Shown piece after piece: positions 1-9,549 of a stretch of DNA of 22,706 nt (positions are counted from its first letter, which is position 1; each line of letters starts with the position of its first letter). A model generated the notes under the pieces. The model had not been told where the DNA came from, made no database searches, and saw nothing but the letters and a program-made list of their open reading frames with translations. The DNA is from Planctomycetaceae bacterium (GTDB lineage: Bacteria; Planctomycetota; Planctomycetia; Pirellulales; Thermoguttaceae), in assembly GCA_015062085.1 (NCBI GenBank), contig SUVI01000047.1, forward strand, positions 1-22,706, in the 5' to 3' direction. The position numbers and the translations under genes are program-made.

Positions 1-78
1 AGGTTCTCAATAAAATCTTGTGCTTCATGTTATTTCATCATATTGTCAAAGATAAATCAGTCTTGCGACTTGACTTCC

Positions 79-106
79 TCTTAAGTTTCATTGCTTTCAC
101 TTAAGA
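79..106. repeat. 8-bp inverted repeat, possible operator
   Basis: TCTTAAGT at 79-86 and its exact reverse complement ACTTAAGA at 99-106 are separated by 12 bp, so the half-sites are centred 20 bp apart, about two helical turns. This geometry suits a dimeric regulator, but no promoter or gene could be placed next to it. The rest of 1-350 is AT-rich. I found no convincing coding region there; the 65-codon plus-strand frame at 208-405 is Phe/Ser-rich and has no ribosome binding site. Confidence 0.3.
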
Positions 107-350
107 TGCGAATGAATATACCACATTCCAAAAATTATTCAAGGGGGGTCCTCTCATTTTTTTAAACTTTTCTTGTCTTCCTTACACTCAAACAACTGTT
201 TCGTCCCGTGTTTTACGATACAAAACACATCTTAAACTTTTTTCAGAATTTTTCTTTTTTCTCTCATTCCCTCTCATTTTCGCTCTTAAATTTCTCAAAA
301 TGCGTCATATTTGGATCCATTCTGCGACATTTTATCGCGGCAAAAAATAC

Positions 351-388
351 AAAAAAGCATCCATTTCTCATATTCACGGAATGGATGC
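351..388 (-). terminator. Rho-independent terminator of trkH
   Basis: On the minus strand, a 9-bp stem GCATCCATT / AATGGATGC (plus-strand arms 357-365 and 380-388) is followed at once by six U residues (the A-run at 351-356). It lies 42 bp past the trkH stop codon, in the right orientation to end the leftward ygiQ-DUF2310-trkH transcript. Confidence 0.8.
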
Positions 389-429
389 AGTACAATCGTT
401 TTTAAACTGGTCTTTTTTGGATAAAGTGC

Positions 430-2013
430 CTATTTTTTCCAGAATCCTGGGTGAAAAAGAAGCAGAATGACATAAAAATCCAGACGGCCGAGAAGCATAA
501 GCCACGCAAAAAGGAGTTTTGTTGCAGGTGTCAGGATCCCAAAATTATTCTCAGTACAAAAGATCCCCATCCCAAGCCCGACATTAGCAAAGTGACTGAT
601 GACAGCCGCAAGCAGATCTTGAGCTTTTGTTTCCATAAAAAATGGTGAATCGTTCATGAACCAAAGCGTATCGGGTTCCCAGAGCATCGTACATATCCAA
701 GCTCCGCTGACTGTCAAAAATGCGAGCGAGAAGAAAATCAGGACGTTCATGACCAGCGCATTATCGCGGATCCGTTCACCGTCAAGATAGAGCGGACGCA
801 CGATTGCCGGACGATAAACTTTTTCCAGTTCGAGGCAGAGCGTCTTGAAGAGAATGACGTACCGCATTATCTTAAACCCGCCAGTTGTACTTCCAGTACA
901 TGCCGAGACAAACATAAGTGAGAAGATCGTCATCTGCGCCATTGCAGCCCAGCAGGAGTAGTCAACTGTAACATAGCCAGTCGTCGTGATCGCAGACGTG
1001 ACGTGGAAAAAAGTATTTCGCAGGGATGTCTCAACAGAAAGACCGGAAGCGGCATTGATCGAGTGCTGGTAAAGAAGAATGACGGCAGCAGCAAAGGCGA
1101 CAATCGCCAGGTAGATCTGCCATTCACGACTCTTTACCAGCGGCCTCCAGTCACGAAGGGCAAAAAAGTAGAGTGCCAGAAAATTCATTCCGGAAATGAA
1201 CATGAAGATGGAAAGGATCCATTCTGCCGCCGCATAATTCACATCTGGAAGCATGCGAAATGCACCGAAACTGGCATTCCGGCTGCTCAATCCCCCTGTC
1301 GCGATCGTACCAAAGGAATGGCAGAGCGAGTCGAAACAATCCAGACCGCAGGTCATCAAAAGGCCAGTCAGTACCGCATTCAGAACGAGATAAACGGTGA
1401 GCGTTCTGCGCACGATCATCTGGATCCGCGCAACTTTCGAGGACTGCTGCGGACCGGAGACTTCACGCTGAACAAGAAGTTTTCCGGACATTCCGCTTCC
1501 GAGAAGCGCCACAAGAAAAACCATGATCCCCACACCGCCTACAAAGTGCGTAAGGGAACGCCAGAAAAGGATCGTCCGCGGCATGACCTGCGGGTCTTCC
1601 AGTTCACCAAGTACAGAACCGCCGGTCGTCGTGAATCCGGAAACCGACTCATAGAAAGCATCAATGAACGTCAGCGGCACCCAGGAACCGTCTGGAAGAA
1701 CAGCCCGCGGGATCCCGCTGAACAGATAGGGAAACGCACCGCATACAGAGGCCAGGATCCACCCAATACCGACGATCGCGATGGCTTCCCGGCGAAAGAT
1801 CTTCATTTTACGGGCGCGTTTCCCGATCCGGTAAAGAGAGAAGCCAAGCGCACTCGTAAGAGAGGCAGAGCCTAAAATAGCAAAAACGCCGTTTTTTTCA
1901 TGAAGCCAGACTCCGCCCGCACACGGCAGCGCCCAAACAAGACTCAGCAGCATCGTGCCGGACAGCAGGATCATGATCAGTCCCAGGTGATGGGCAACGA
2001 GTTTCAAATTCAT
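430..2013 (-). CDS. trkH: TrkH-family potassium uptake membrane subunit
   Basis: This is the transmembrane subunit of a Trk/Ktr-type potassium uptake system, acting in the inner membrane. The 527-residue protein is strongly hydrophobic, with many predicted membrane spans. It shows the four pore-loop signatures of the family: FTTTGGS near residues 127-133, IATGGLSS, AITTTGY and GSTTGGF. It ends with a GRLDFYVI segment matching the family's conserved C-terminal GRLE-type motif. A start 27 codons upstream (2094) is open, but the ATG at 2011-2013 is preferred: it has GGAG 8 nt upstream and gives a normal TrkH N-terminus (MNLKLVAHHLG). It lies 88 bp downstream of the DUF2310 gene with no visible promoter between, so cotranscription is likely. 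No gene for the regulatory partner TrkA is in the window, so TrkA must be encoded elsewhere if the system is complete. Family assignment is firm; ion preference is inferred. Confidence 0.93.
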   Translation of the reverse strand: MNLKLVAHHLGLIMILLSGTMLLSLVWALPCAGGVWLHEKNGVFAILGSASLTSALGFSLYRIGKRARKMKIFRREAIAIVGIGWILASVCGAFPYLFSGIPRAVLPDGSWVPLTFIDAFYESVSGFTTTGGSVLGELEDPQVMPRTILFWRSLTHFVGGVGIMVFLVALLGSGMSGKLLVQREVSGPQQSSKVARIQMIVRRTLTVYLVLNAVLTGLLMTCGLDCFDSLCHSFGTIATGGLSSRNASFGAFRMLPDVNYAAAEWILSIFMFISGMNFLALYFFALRDWRPLVKSREWQIYLAIVAFAAAVILLYQHSINAASGLSVETSLRNTFFHVTSAITTTGYVTVDYSCWAAMAQMTIFSLMFVSACTGSTTGGFKIMRYVILFKTLCLELEKVYRPAIVRPLYLDGERIRDNALVMNVLIFFSLAFLTVSGAWICTMLWEPDTLWFMNDSPFFMETKAQDLLAAVISHFANVGLGMGIFCTENNFGILTPATKLLFAWLMLLGRLDFYVILLLFHPGFWKK

Positions 2014-2101
2014 GCAGTAAACTCCAAAATCAAAATGGGACCGACTTTTCAGCCGCGCAAGTTTCCCGCACCGCAAAAACCTCTGAAAGTGCACAGAAAG
2101 C

Positions 2102-2896
2102 TCAAAACGGAGCGTTTGTTCCCAGCCGGCATTCCGGGCAAAGAAACGCCATCAGAACATCTTCCGCATTCTGAATTCCGCCAAACTGCGGAAAATCTTC
2201 CGACTTGCGCAGATCCTGCCCGCAGACGGGACAGCGTGCGCGGAACCTCCGGACAGTGCGGTCATTGTACAGGTAGACCCAAACGGGAATTCCGCAGGCA
2301 GACTCAAGCATCGACGCCAAAGCTCTCCCCTCGCGCATCAGTCCGGAATCAGCATCCCGCATCTGACGCGAAGCCCAACGCTCGCCGAAACCGCAGTCCA
2401 TATTCAGCCAATCGCATTTCCGATATGCCGACGCCCAGTTCCAGAGCGGATAGCGTACACTTTCCGGAAGACGATAAAGCGGGACATTCTGGCCGCAGGA
2501 TGCACACGCGATCGGTGAACCGGCATCAATGAAATGCGTCCAGAGGATAAATCCCGCACTTTCGGCGCAATCGCAGACACACTGTGCCTCCGAATTCCAG
2601 CCGACGCAAGAAATCTCTAAGGATGCCGCAGCTAACGCCTCCAGTTTCTCGCGTTCTGTCCGCAAAAGTTCCGTTTCGTACCGAAGATCGAACGAATTTT
2701 CCTCAAGCGTTCCGGCCGTCAGGATCAGTTCATCTTCCCGCCAAAAGCAGAGCGAACGTCCTTCCAAGATCTGCCCATTCTGTTCAACCAGAGATGCCCA
2801 GATCCCCAACTGCTTCTCAAGCAAATTTCGGAATTCAGCTGCTTTTTCCTGACCTTTCGGCACATTCACACCAATTCGGATCTCGTGGACGTACAT
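2102..2896 (-). CDS. DUF2310-type zinc-ribbon protein
   Basis: This 264-residue cytoplasmic protein has three CxxC pairs: C131/C134 (CASC), C222/C225 (CPVC) and C253/C256 (CPEC). The last two pairs probably form one C-terminal zinc ribbon. The middle carries VPLYRLPES, then CDWLNMDCGFGERWASRQM, and the end reads CPECRLGTN. From memory these match the DUF2310 family, described as zinc-ribbon-containing and possibly nucleic-acid-binding; its function is unknown. The start ATG is preceded by GGAGG with 9 nt spacing. The gene sits 107 bp downstream of ygiQ and 88 bp upstream of trkH, all leftward, which suggests one operon. No catalytic motif is visible, so only metal binding is proposed. Confidence 0.8.
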   Translation of the reverse strand: MYVHEIRIGVNVPKGQEKAAEFRNLLEKQLGIWASLVEQNGQILEGRSLCFWREDELILTAGTLEENSFDLRYETELLRTEREKLEALAAASLEISCVGWNSEAQCVCDCAESAGFILWTHFIDAGSPIACASCGQNVPLYRLPESVRYPLWNWASAYRKCDWLNMDCGFGERWASRQMRDADSGLMREGRALASMLESACGIPVWVYLYNDRTVRRFRARCPVCGQDLRKSEDFPQFGGIQNAEDVLMAFLCPECRLGTNAPF

Positions 2897-2949
2897 GGCA
2901 TAAATCCTCCGTCTTCAGTGCCTTTCGTCAAGCTAAATTGGAAGGCGAC

Positions 2950-2987
2950 CGAGAGAACGGATCCGACGGCAGTCCACCGCTCTCTCG
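2950..2987 (-). other. Intercistronic hairpin between ygiQ and DUF2310 gene
   Basis: Arms 2950-2960 and 2977-2987 form an 11-bp stem in the minus-strand RNA (CGAGAGAGCGG with CCGUUCUCUCG, one G-U pair) around a 16-nt loop, starting 16 nt after the ygiQ stop. No U-tract follows on the minus strand, so it is unlikely to be a classical terminator. It may be a processing or stability element. Confidence 0.4.
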
Positions 2988-3003
2988 AAAAACGCCGGAA
3001 AAC

Positions 3004-5667
3004 TTAATTCCCGCCTCTGCGTCCCCGGCCTCCCGCACCGCGTTCACCGCCGCGGAAACCGCCTCGGAAACCGCCGCTCCGGAAATTACCTTCACCGCGT
3101 CTGCCATTTCTGCGTTCACCGTCACGAGAACCGCCGCCCCGGAAATTACCTTCACCGCGTCTGCCATTTCTGCGTTCACCATCACGGAACCCTCCCCGTT
3201 CATCTCGGCGTTCTGCCGGTTTTTCGGCACCAAAGAGTCCATTTTCCCGCCAAACGTCTTCCGTATTCCAAGTATCGACATCCGCATCCGGCCGGAACTT
3301 CGGTTTTGGTCCGCGTTTTGCCGTCTTCCAGGAGTCACGGTAATCTACACGCCCAAACCGGTCCGTCTTTTGGCCGCGTTCCGAACGCCCAAATTCATTC
3401 CGTTCAAAACGTCCGGGATCACGCCCGTCTTCCCGTTCTCCACTTCGCCGTCCGCGCGAGTACCGATCCGAAAACCGGTCTGCAAACCGCCCGGCACGAT
3501 CAGCACGCTCTTCCCGTCCGGAAAAACGATTTTCGCCGCCTCGGAAACCGTTCTGCTCCTCACGGAGACCGCGTTCCATTCTGTCACCCCGGTCAAAACT
3601 GCGCTCAGATCCCCGACCAGCATTGCGTCCGAAATCACGTCCGCCGCGTTCTTCACGGGAACGGTACGGTTTCTCGAATCCCGTCGCCCCTTTCTGGTTC
3701 GCCGCACGCTGAAACGCTCTCTGCTCCTGCGCCGCATTCTCTTCACGTGAACGCTGCCGGTAACCGCCTTTTGAGCCGTCAGCACGCTGAAAGGAATCGG
3801 AGACCTGCGGAGCACGAAGGCCAATGAGGCACTCCGCATCCGGACCGATCAGATCCGTTCGTCCAACTTTCTCAAGGGCCTCGCGGACCGTGAAGTAATT
3901 TTCGGGCTTGAAGTACTGCATCAGCGCACGCTGCATCTTGCGCTCGCGGTCACCATGTGCCGAATGAACGGCTTCGCCGGTAAAGGGATCCAGCCCAGTA
4001 TAGTACATACAGGTCGCTACGGAGAAGGGCGTGGGATAGAAATCCTGGACCTGCTGGGGACGGTATCCGTACTGGTGGAGATACTCAGCCAGCTCTACCA
4101 TATCCTCCAAACGGCATCCCGGGTGCGAGGCAATAAAATACGGTACCGTGTAGAAATCCTTCCTCTGCCGCTCTGTTTCTTCATCGAAATCTTCCACGAA
4201 CCGGTCGAATTCCGCGACCTCCGGTTTGTGCATCTTCGCAAGCACACACGGCGAAATGTGCTCCGGCGCAACGCTCAAATGTCCGCCGACGTGGTGCGCG
4301 ACCAGCTTTTCCATGAATTCCGCATACTCGGGAGCCGCCTGCGCAAGATCCGATCGGATCCCCGACGCAATGAAAACGTTCCGAATGCCGGGAACTTCAC
4401 GGACCTCCGAAAGAAGATCGAGGTACTCACGGTGACTCGTTTCCAGATTCGGACAGATCTCCGGGTAGAGACAGCTTCTGCGCCGGCAAACTTTCTGCGC
4501 GTCCGGATTCCCGCATTTTGTGCCGTACATATTCGCAGTCGGACCGCCAATATCGGTGATCGTACCGGTAAAATGCACATCCTCGGTCATGCGTTTTGCC
4601 TCGGCCAGGATCGATTCCTGCGAACGGCACTGCGTCACCTTCCCTTCGTGCGCACCAATGGAACAGAATGAGCAGCCGCCGTAGCAGCCGCGGACCGCCT
4701 GAATCGAATCTCGAACCGTCTGAAGCGCGGGAATCTTAGCATCACCATAGCTGGGATGCTGACGCCGAGTGAACGGAAGAGCGTAGATCGCATCCATTTC
4801 TTCCGTCGAAAGCGGTTTCGCCGGCGGATTCACGATGACCGCTTCCGTTCCGCTCTGCTGGAAAAGCGGTCGGCCGCTGAACGGATTCATTTCTTCATAG
4901 ATAAGTTTCGTCATTTCTGCGAATTTCGCCTTTTCCGCGATGACCTCTTCCGTAGAGGGGAGCAGAACTGCATTTTCCGGAAGACGGGCAGGATCCACAA
5001 CGCCTTCCCCCGCCTCGTTCTTCATGAGAAATTCCGATGCCCCCAAACGATAGGCAGTCCCGGGAATGTCGCGGATCTGAGCGACAGACTCACCAGCGTC
5101 AAGACGGCGAACGATCTCGAGAAGAGAGTGCTCGCCCATTCCAAAGGAAAGAATGTCCGCTTTGGAGTCGAGAAGCACACTGCGGCGTACTTTGTCGCTC
5201 CAGTAGTCGTAGTGTGCCGTCCGGCGAAGGCTGGCTTCCACACCGCCGAGAATGACCGGTACGCCGGGAAACGCCTCTCGCGCCCGCTGGCAATAGACTG
5301 CTGCCGCACGATCCGGACGCATTCCGATCTTTCCGCCTGGTGTGTACGCATCCACATTCCGGACCTTGCGATTCGCCGTGTAGTGATTCACCATCGAGTC
5401 CATATTTCCGGAACTCACTGCAAAACAAAGCCTCGGCCGGCCAAATTTCCGCCATGCGTCACACGATTTCCAATCCGGCTGTGCGAGGACCGCGACACGG
5501 AAACCGTTTGCTTCCAGCCAACGTCCCAAAAGTGCCGTCGCAAAAGAGGGATGATCGACGTAACCGTCGCCCGATACAAACACGACATCGACCTGATCCC
5601 AGCCGCGTGCGGAAATTTCTTCGACCGACATAGGCAGCGGCTTCACTGCAGAACGGAAATTCTTCAT
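3004..5667 (-). CDS. ygiQ: YgiQ-family radical SAM protein with RGG tail
   Basis: This is an 887-residue radical SAM enzyme of the YgiQ family, whose substrate is not established. The N-terminal part ([20 protein letters not shown], then [18 protein letters not shown]) is typical of the family. The iron-sulfur motif CxxxCxxC is C328, C332 and C335 ([10 protein letters not shown]). The family's C-terminal domain (DUF3362-like; [24 protein letters not shown]) runs to about residue 615. The last 265 residues or so are an unusual Arg/Gly/Glu/Asp-rich tail ending in RGG repeats, far longer and more basic than I expect for this family. The start at 5667 has only a weak ribosome binding site; the Met at codon 13 is a less attractive alternative. 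Its 5' leader holds twelve 11-bp repeats. It is probably the first gene of a ygiQ-DUF2310-trkH operon. Confidence 0.92.
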   Translation of the reverse strand: MKNFRSAVKPLPMSVEEISARGWDQVDVVFVSGDGYVDHPSFATALLGRWLEANGFRVAVLAQPDWKSCDAWRKFGRPRLCFAVSSGNMDSMVNHYTANRKVRNVDAYTPGGKIGMRPDRAAAVYCQRAREAFPGVPVILGGVEASLRRTAHYDYWSDKVRRSVLLDSKADILSFGMGEHSLLEIVRRLDAGESVAQIRDIPGTAYRLGASEFLMKNEAGEGVVDPARLPENAVLLPSTEEVIAEKAKFAEMTKLIYEEMNPFSGRPLFQQSGTEAVIVNPPAKPLSTEEMDAIYALPFTRRQHPSYGDAKIPALQTVRDSIQAVRGCYGGCSFCSIGAHEGKVTQCRSQESILAEAKRMTEDVHFTGTITDIGGPTANMYGTKCGNPDAQKVCRRRSCLYPEICPNLETSHREYLDLLSEVREVPGIRNVFIASGIRSDLAQAAPEYAEFMEKLVAHHVGGHLSVAPEHISPCVLAKMHKPEVAEFDRFVEDFDEETERQRKDFYTVPYFIASHPGCRLEDMVELAEYLHQYGYRPQQVQDFYPTPFSVATCMYYTGLDPFTGEAVHSAHGDRERKMQRALMQYFKPENYFTVREALEKVGRTDLIGPDAECLIGLRAPQVSDSFQRADGSKGGYRQRSREENAAQEQRAFQRAANQKGATGFEKPYRSREERGGRDFGRNAGRGSERSFDRGDRMERGLREEQNGFRGGENRFSGREERADRAGRFADRFSDRYSRGRRSGEREDGRDPGRFERNEFGRSERGQKTDRFGRVDYRDSWKTAKRGPKPKFRPDADVDTWNTEDVWRENGLFGAEKPAERRDERGGFRDGERRNGRRGEGNFRGGGSRDGERRNGRRGEGNFRSGGFRGGFRGGERGAGGRGRRGGN
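3061..3180 (-). repeat. 60-bp tandem duplication in ygiQ RGG tail
   Basis: Two adjacent 60-bp units (3061-3120 and 3121-3180) are identical over most of their length; positions 3071-3120 and 3131-3180 differ at one base. They encode a 20-residue unit containing [15 protein letters not shown], so the period keeps the reading frame and the tail has grown by in-frame duplication. Confidence 0.9.
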
Positions 5668-5792
5668 ACTTTACTGCTTTCTGAAAAGAAAATTGACCAG
5701 CATCCGGACCATCGGACACCTCGGAAATTAACGTTTTTCACAAACCGTGCGTCACTCCGTCTCCAGCGGACCTCAATACAGACATGCGAACT

Positions 5793-5924
5793 GCTGCATG
5801 AACGCTGCATGAACGCTGCATGAACGCTGCATGAACGCTGCATGAACGCTGCATGAACGCTGCATGAACGCTGCATAAACGCTGCATAAACGCTGCATGA
5901 ACGCTGCATGAACGCTGCATGAAC
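5793..5924 (-). repeat. Twelve tandem 11-bp repeats in ygiQ leader
   Basis: Twelve head-to-tail copies of GCTGCATGAAC (plus strand) fill 5793-5924 exactly. Copies 8 and 9 carry the same single change (GCATAAAC). On the ygiQ sense strand the unit is GTTCATGCAGC, so most copies contain an ATG, and no minus-strand frame is interrupted by the array. It lies 125-257 bp upstream of the ygiQ start, in the spacer shared with recQ. The 11-bp period is close to one helical turn, so a protein-binding array is possible, as is simple slippage. Confidence 0.97.
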
Positions 5925-5954
5925 TGCCGAATAAGAAATGGACACGATTTAACT

Positions 5955-5982
5955 ATTTTACCATAAATTTCTGAAAAAGAAA
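5955..5982 (-). promoter_or_regulatory. Weak candidate promoter for ygiQ
   Basis: On the minus strand, TAAAAT (5955-5960) is preceded by a 16-bp spacer with a TTT run and GG just before the -10, as in the other promoters here. The -35 match (TTTCTT) is poor. If used, the transcript begins upstream of the 11-bp array, giving a leader of roughly 280 nt. Confidence 0.35.
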
Positions 5983-6139
5983 CGGGGGGAGTGCACAGAA
6001 ATTCGAAAATTTCAGAAAAAGTTCCCATTCCAGCAGGGACCTCAATGAAAAAACACCGGATCAGTTCTCACTGCCAATAGTGAATATCCGTCTTACGCAC
6101 CCAAATTTCAGTTTTTTTCTTTTTTCTGTATTTCCTTCC

Positions 6140-6167
6140 TTGACGCCAACTCGCTTTTGCGTATAAT
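6140..6167 (+). promoter_or_regulatory. Sigma-70-type promoter of recQ
   Basis: TTGACG (6140-6145), a 16-bp spacer containing TTTTGCG, and a perfect TATAAT (6162-6167). It lies 88 bp upstream of the recQ ATG. The remainder of 5946-6139 is AT-rich spacer in which I see nothing else. Confidence 0.85.
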
Positions 6168-6255
6168 ATAAGAAAAACCGTCGGCGCGCCCAACCGGTCA
6201 GCGTTTCGTTTCCAATCCGCATTTCCATTCATCCGCCACACCATTTTGGAGAATC

Positions 6256-9200
6256 ATGTCCACAGAACGCCTCGATCTTCGACCCTACCTTAAACGTTTC
6301 CGTCTTTCGGATTTTCGTCCGGGTCAGGAAGAGATCATCCGCACGATCCTGGATGGACGTGATACCATGTGCGTCATGCCGACCGGCGGCGGAAAGAGCC
6401 TCTGCTATCAGCTGCCCGCACTCGTCCTGCCGGGCGTAACACTCGTAGTTTCGCCGCTCATCGCACTGATGAAGGACCAAGTCGACGCGCTTTCTGCCCT
6501 TGGGATCCCCGTCTCGTTCATCAACGGATCGCTCACGCCGGAAGATCAGTTTGACCGCATGGAACGCATGGCAGCTGGAGAATTTCGTTTGATGTACGTC
6601 GTCCCGGAACGGTTTCGAAGTACACGATTCCTCTCAGCGGTACGCCGAACGGAACTTTCTCTTCTCGCCATCGACGAAGCGCACTGTGTGAGCCAGTGGG
6701 GACATGATTTCCGGCCAGATTATGCGAAACTCGGAAAATTCCGCGAGACTCTCGGAAATCCGCCAACCATCGCACTCACGGCAACCGCTACGGACGTCGT
6801 TCGGCGCGACATCATCGACCTTCTTGCGTTAAATGACCCGGCGATCTTCATCCGAGGGTTCGCACGTGCAAATCTTTTCTATGAAGTCGTCCCGGTCAGC
6901 GGCGAACAGAATAAAAAAGACGTTTTGGTCGAGTTCATCAATTCCCATTCCGGTGCGGGGATCGTCTACACCTCGAGCCGCAAACGGACCGTCGAAGTTG
7001 CCGAGTACATCAATGCGTTCACGAATCGACGAGCGGTCGCCTACCATGCCGGAATGAACCCGCAGGATCGAAAAGCCGTCCAGGAAGAATTCATGCAGCG
7101 GAAAGCTCCCGCAGCCGGAAGCGCCTCCGATTCTCCCAACGTTTCCAGTCAGCCCAAATACGAACCGACCCCGGAAGACATTCTCAACGGATCCAGCGAG
7201 TACGATGAATTCGACGTTTTCAGCTCTTCCGCAAATTTCATCACTTCCACAGGCAGGAGAACGGCTGCTGCACCGCCCGCCCCCTCCGACGTTCCTGACA
7301 CGCAGATGCAGCCAGTTTCCCCTCTGCGGGCGGACATCGTAGTAGCGACCAATGCGTTTGGAATGGGAGTGGATAAACCCGACGTCCGTTTCGTCATCCA
7401 CTACAACATGCCGGGGTCTCTGGAAGGATACTACCAAGAAGCAGGACGCGCAGGACGTGACGGCAAACCATCGCACTGTATGCTCCTCTTCAACTACGGA
7501 GACCGGAGGACCCAGGAATTCTTCATCGAAAGCTCGTACCCATCCCGCGAGATCGTGCAGCAGGTCTACGCCTACCTCTGCTTCCAGGGTGACCGGATCA
7601 TCGAAAAAACGCAGCAGGAGATCCGCGAAGAGCTGGAGATCACCGGAAGCAGTGCGGACGCCATCGGCTCGAGCGAAAAACTGCTGGAATCTGCCGGAGT
7701 TCTTGAACGGCTGGATGCCTCGGAAAATTTCGTCTCGCTCCGGATCGACTCTTCATGGGAGAAAGCCGGAAATTTCCTCTCTGCAAATGCACGCAATCAG
7801 CTCAAGGTCTGGGACGCCGCCCAACAAATCGTAGACGGACGCTTTGATGAACTCGTCTTCTGCACGATCAATGAGCTGGAACAGCGGACCGGTCTCAAAG
7901 CACCGGCGATCTCTGCGGCACTTCGGGAACTGAACCGTCACCCCTTCTTTACGTACGTTCCGCCATTTCGAGGCCGCGCGCTCCGCATGATCCCCATGAA
8001 TTCCGAAACGGAAGAAAATACCGGAAATTTCCGTCCGCGATTCCCAAGATTCAGCGATTTGAATATCGATTTCGAGATGCATGAGAAGCGCAAGGCGGCC
8101 GAATACGAGCGTTTGGACAAAATGTGCGGTTTCGCCATGACGCAAAAATGCCGACAGGCGCAGATACTGGAGTACTTTGGCGAGAAAAATTCCGGTACGT
8201 GCGGACAGTGCGACAATTGCGAGATGCGCGGGATCCGAAAAAACACGATCTCGAACAGTGTGACAACAAACTCCGCAGGTTTCGAAAATCCGCCGGCCGC
8301 CCCGACTCTCGTGAGCCATACCGGAAGCAGCCCCATCCCAAAAGAATCTGAAAATTTCGGATTCCGAACTGACGTCTCCGTGAATTCCCGTGCTGCCGAG
8401 ATCGTCAGCGGTCACCTTCCAGGTACGGATCTCGACCTAGTCGTGACACCGCAGCTGACCGAACTCGTTCGGATCATCCTCAGCGGTCTGGCGCGGATCA
8501 CCATGGAACGCGGTTTCTCCTGCGGAAAGACGCTCTTGGCGCAGGTCTTGTGCGGCTCCGTTTCGTCACGCGTTACCGATCTGCACCTCGACACCATCAC
8601 GACCTACGGAAAACTGTCTCACTACCAGCGAAAAGACATTCTCCCAATGATCGAAGCCCTTTTGGCATCCGGACTGATCCGTCAAGAAAACTGCGGAAAG
8701 GGACAGTTTCACAGACCGGTCCTGATGCTTTCCGAACGCGGAAACGCCATCATGCGCGGAACGGAAACGCTCGATTTCGTCCCGCCATTCCCGCGTCTGG
8801 CTCTCATGCGCCTCGGTGCAGTTTCCAAAACGCCCGTCCTGCGCACTCCTGCACTTCAGCCCATCCCTAAAACTCCCGCAGCACCAATGCCGGCTTCTGC
8901 ACCATCTGCACCCGCAGGCTCGGTCTCTTCCTCTGCAGCTGCGTCCACTTCTGGAATGCACATTCCCACAGGAAGCGCAGCTCTTTTGCGTCAGCAAACC
9001 GTCCCGGTCTCCCATCTTCCGGAACCGCTTACCCCCCAGGACACCCAGATGACGCACACAGCCATCCCCGCGGCAGGGGACTCTCCGATCTCACGTTCAG
9101 ACTCAACACTCCAGAATTCCATACTTCCGACCTCCGGCCGTACGCCGTTTCCGCTGGAAGAGATCAACCGCAAACCGGACTGGTTCTGGACGCTCCATCT

Positions 9201-9471
9201 GCTGGAACACCATTTTTCACTCGACGAGTGCCTGGTCATCCGAAACATAACCAAAACAGAACTGCTTGAAAACATTCTGCAGGCAATGGAAGACGGCGTG
9301 CAAATTCGCAGGCAATGGATCTTCACTTCGGAACGCTGGCGCGAACTTGGTGCGATCCTCCGAAACGGCATGGGAAACGGCGGGGATTTCAGTGCTCTGC
9401 TCGACTCCGAAGCCCCGCAATCTGTCAATATGCTGGAAGTCATGATCTTCAGCCGTCTGAATCAGTACTGA
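6256..9471 (+). CDS. recQ: RecQ-family DNA helicase, enlarged
   Basis: This is an ATP-dependent 3'-5' DNA helicase of the RecQ family, acting in recombination and repair. Visible motifs are Walker A PTGGGKS (42-48), DEAH box (140-143), TALTATAT-type motif III (171-178), motif [18 protein letters not shown] (362-378) and motif [14 protein letters not shown] (392-403). The zinc site is C632, C649, C652 and C655 (CGQCDNC). A winged-helix RQC-like region spans about 730-830, followed by a Pro/Ala/Ser linker and a C-terminal helical region (about 965-1060) resembling the HTH_40 domain of some RecQ proteins. At 1071 residues it far exceeds the roughly 600 of E. coli RecQ. The excess comes from an insert at about 284-358 inside helicase lobe 2, about 180 extra residues before the zinc site, and the long linker. 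GGAG lies close upstream of the ATG. Confidence 0.95.
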   Translation: MSTERLDLRPYLKRFRLSDFRPGQEEIIRTILDGRDTMCVMPTGGGKSLCYQLPALVLPGVTLVVSPLIALMKDQVDALSALGIPVSFINGSLTPEDQFDRMERMAAGEFRLMYVVPERFRSTRFLSAVRRTELSLLAIDEAHCVSQWGHDFRPDYAKLGKFRETLGNPPTIALTATATDVVRRDIIDLLALNDPAIFIRGFARANLFYEVVPVSGEQNKKDVLVEFINSHSGAGIVYTSSRKRTVEVAEYINAFTNRRAVAYHAGMNPQDRKAVQEEFMQRKAPAAGSASDSPNVSSQPKYEPTPEDILNGSSEYDEFDVFSSSANFITSTGRRTAAAPPAPSDVPDTQMQPVSPLRADIVVATNAFGMGVDKPDVRFVIHYNMPGSLEGYYQEAGRAGRDGKPSHCMLLFNYGDRRTQEFFIESSYPSREIVQQVYAYLCFQGDRIIEKTQQEIREELEITGSSADAIGSSEKLLESAGVLERLDASENFVSLRIDSSWEKAGNFLSANARNQLKVWDAAQQIVDGRFDELVFCTINELEQRTGLKAPAISAALRELNRHPFFTYVPPFRGRALRMIPMNSETEENTGNFRPRFPRFSDLNIDFEMHEKRKAAEYERLDKMCGFAMTQKCRQAQILEYFGEKNSGTCGQCDNCEMRGIRKNTISNSVTTNSAGFENPPAAPTLVSHTGSSPIPKESENFGFRTDVSVNSRAAEIVSGHLPGTDLDLVVTPQLTELVRIILSGLARITMERGFSCGKTLLAQVLCGSVSSRVTDLHLDTITTYGKLSHYQRKDILPMIEALLASGLIRQENCGKGQFHRPVLMLSERGNAIMRGTETLDFVPPFPRLALMRLGAVSKTPVLRTPALQPIPKTPAAPMPASAPSAPAGSVSSSAAASTSGMHIPTGSAALLRQQTVPVSHLPEPLTPQDTQMTHTAIPAAGDSPISRSDSTLQNSILPTSGRTPFPLEEINRKPDWFWTLHLLEHHFSLDECLVIRNITKTELLENILQAMEDGVQIRRQWIFTSERWRELGAILRNGMGNGGDFSALLDSEAPQSVNMLEVMIFSRLNQY

Positions 9472-9477
9472 GGCGCA

Positions 9478-9509
9478 AAACTTCCGGAAACTTCCGAAAA
9501 CTTCCGGAA
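9478..9509 (-). terminator. Possible terminator of the SDR gene
   Basis: On the minus strand, TTCCGGAA copies (plus-strand 9502-9509 and 9482-9489) can form an 8-bp stem with a 12-nt loop, followed by GUUUUG. The U-tract is short, and the same repeats are explained above as a tandem array, so this is tentative. No other terminator was seen between these convergent genes. Confidence 0.35.
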
Positions 9510-9520
9510 ACTGCCGAAAA
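9481..9520. repeat. Four 10-bp tandem repeats between recQ and SDR gene
   Basis: Four consecutive 10-bp units (CTTCCGGAAA, CTTCCGAAAA, CTTCCGGAAA, CTGCCGAAAA) start 9 bp after the recQ stop. Units 1 and 3 each contain the palindrome TTCCGGAA, so they can pair with each other. Confidence 0.9.
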
Positions 9521-9549
9521 ACCTAGACGCAGAGCAGCAGCAAGCACTC

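Noticed and set aside
208..405. 65-codon plus-strand frame in the left spacer
   Set aside because: Phe/Ser-rich translation of T-rich DNA, no ribosome site, and it overlaps the trkH terminator.
1003..1875. 290-codon plus-strand frame opposite trkH
   Set aside because: It lies wholly within the TrkH gene on the other strand, is Arg/Lys-rich with no domain, and has no ribosome site.
2584..3750. 388-codon plus-strand frame opposite the ygiQ tail and DUF2310 gene
   Set aside because: It is low-complexity (Ser/Pro/Thr/Phe), spans the ends of two real minus-strand genes, and mirrors the repetitive RGG coding sequence.
2928..3839. Two alternative minus-strand frames over the ygiQ tail, which could suggest a frameshift
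   Set aside because: The RGG frame continues without interruption from the conserved core to its stop, and the 60-bp repeat keeps that frame. The other frames are composition shadows.
5793..5924. CRISPR array
   Set aside because: The units are 11 bp and head to tail with no spacers, so this is a tandem repeat array.
5738..6028. 96-codon minus-strand frame through the 11-bp array
   Set aside because: It is open mainly because the repeat lacks stops in any minus frame, it ends well before ygiQ, and it has no convincing ribosome site.
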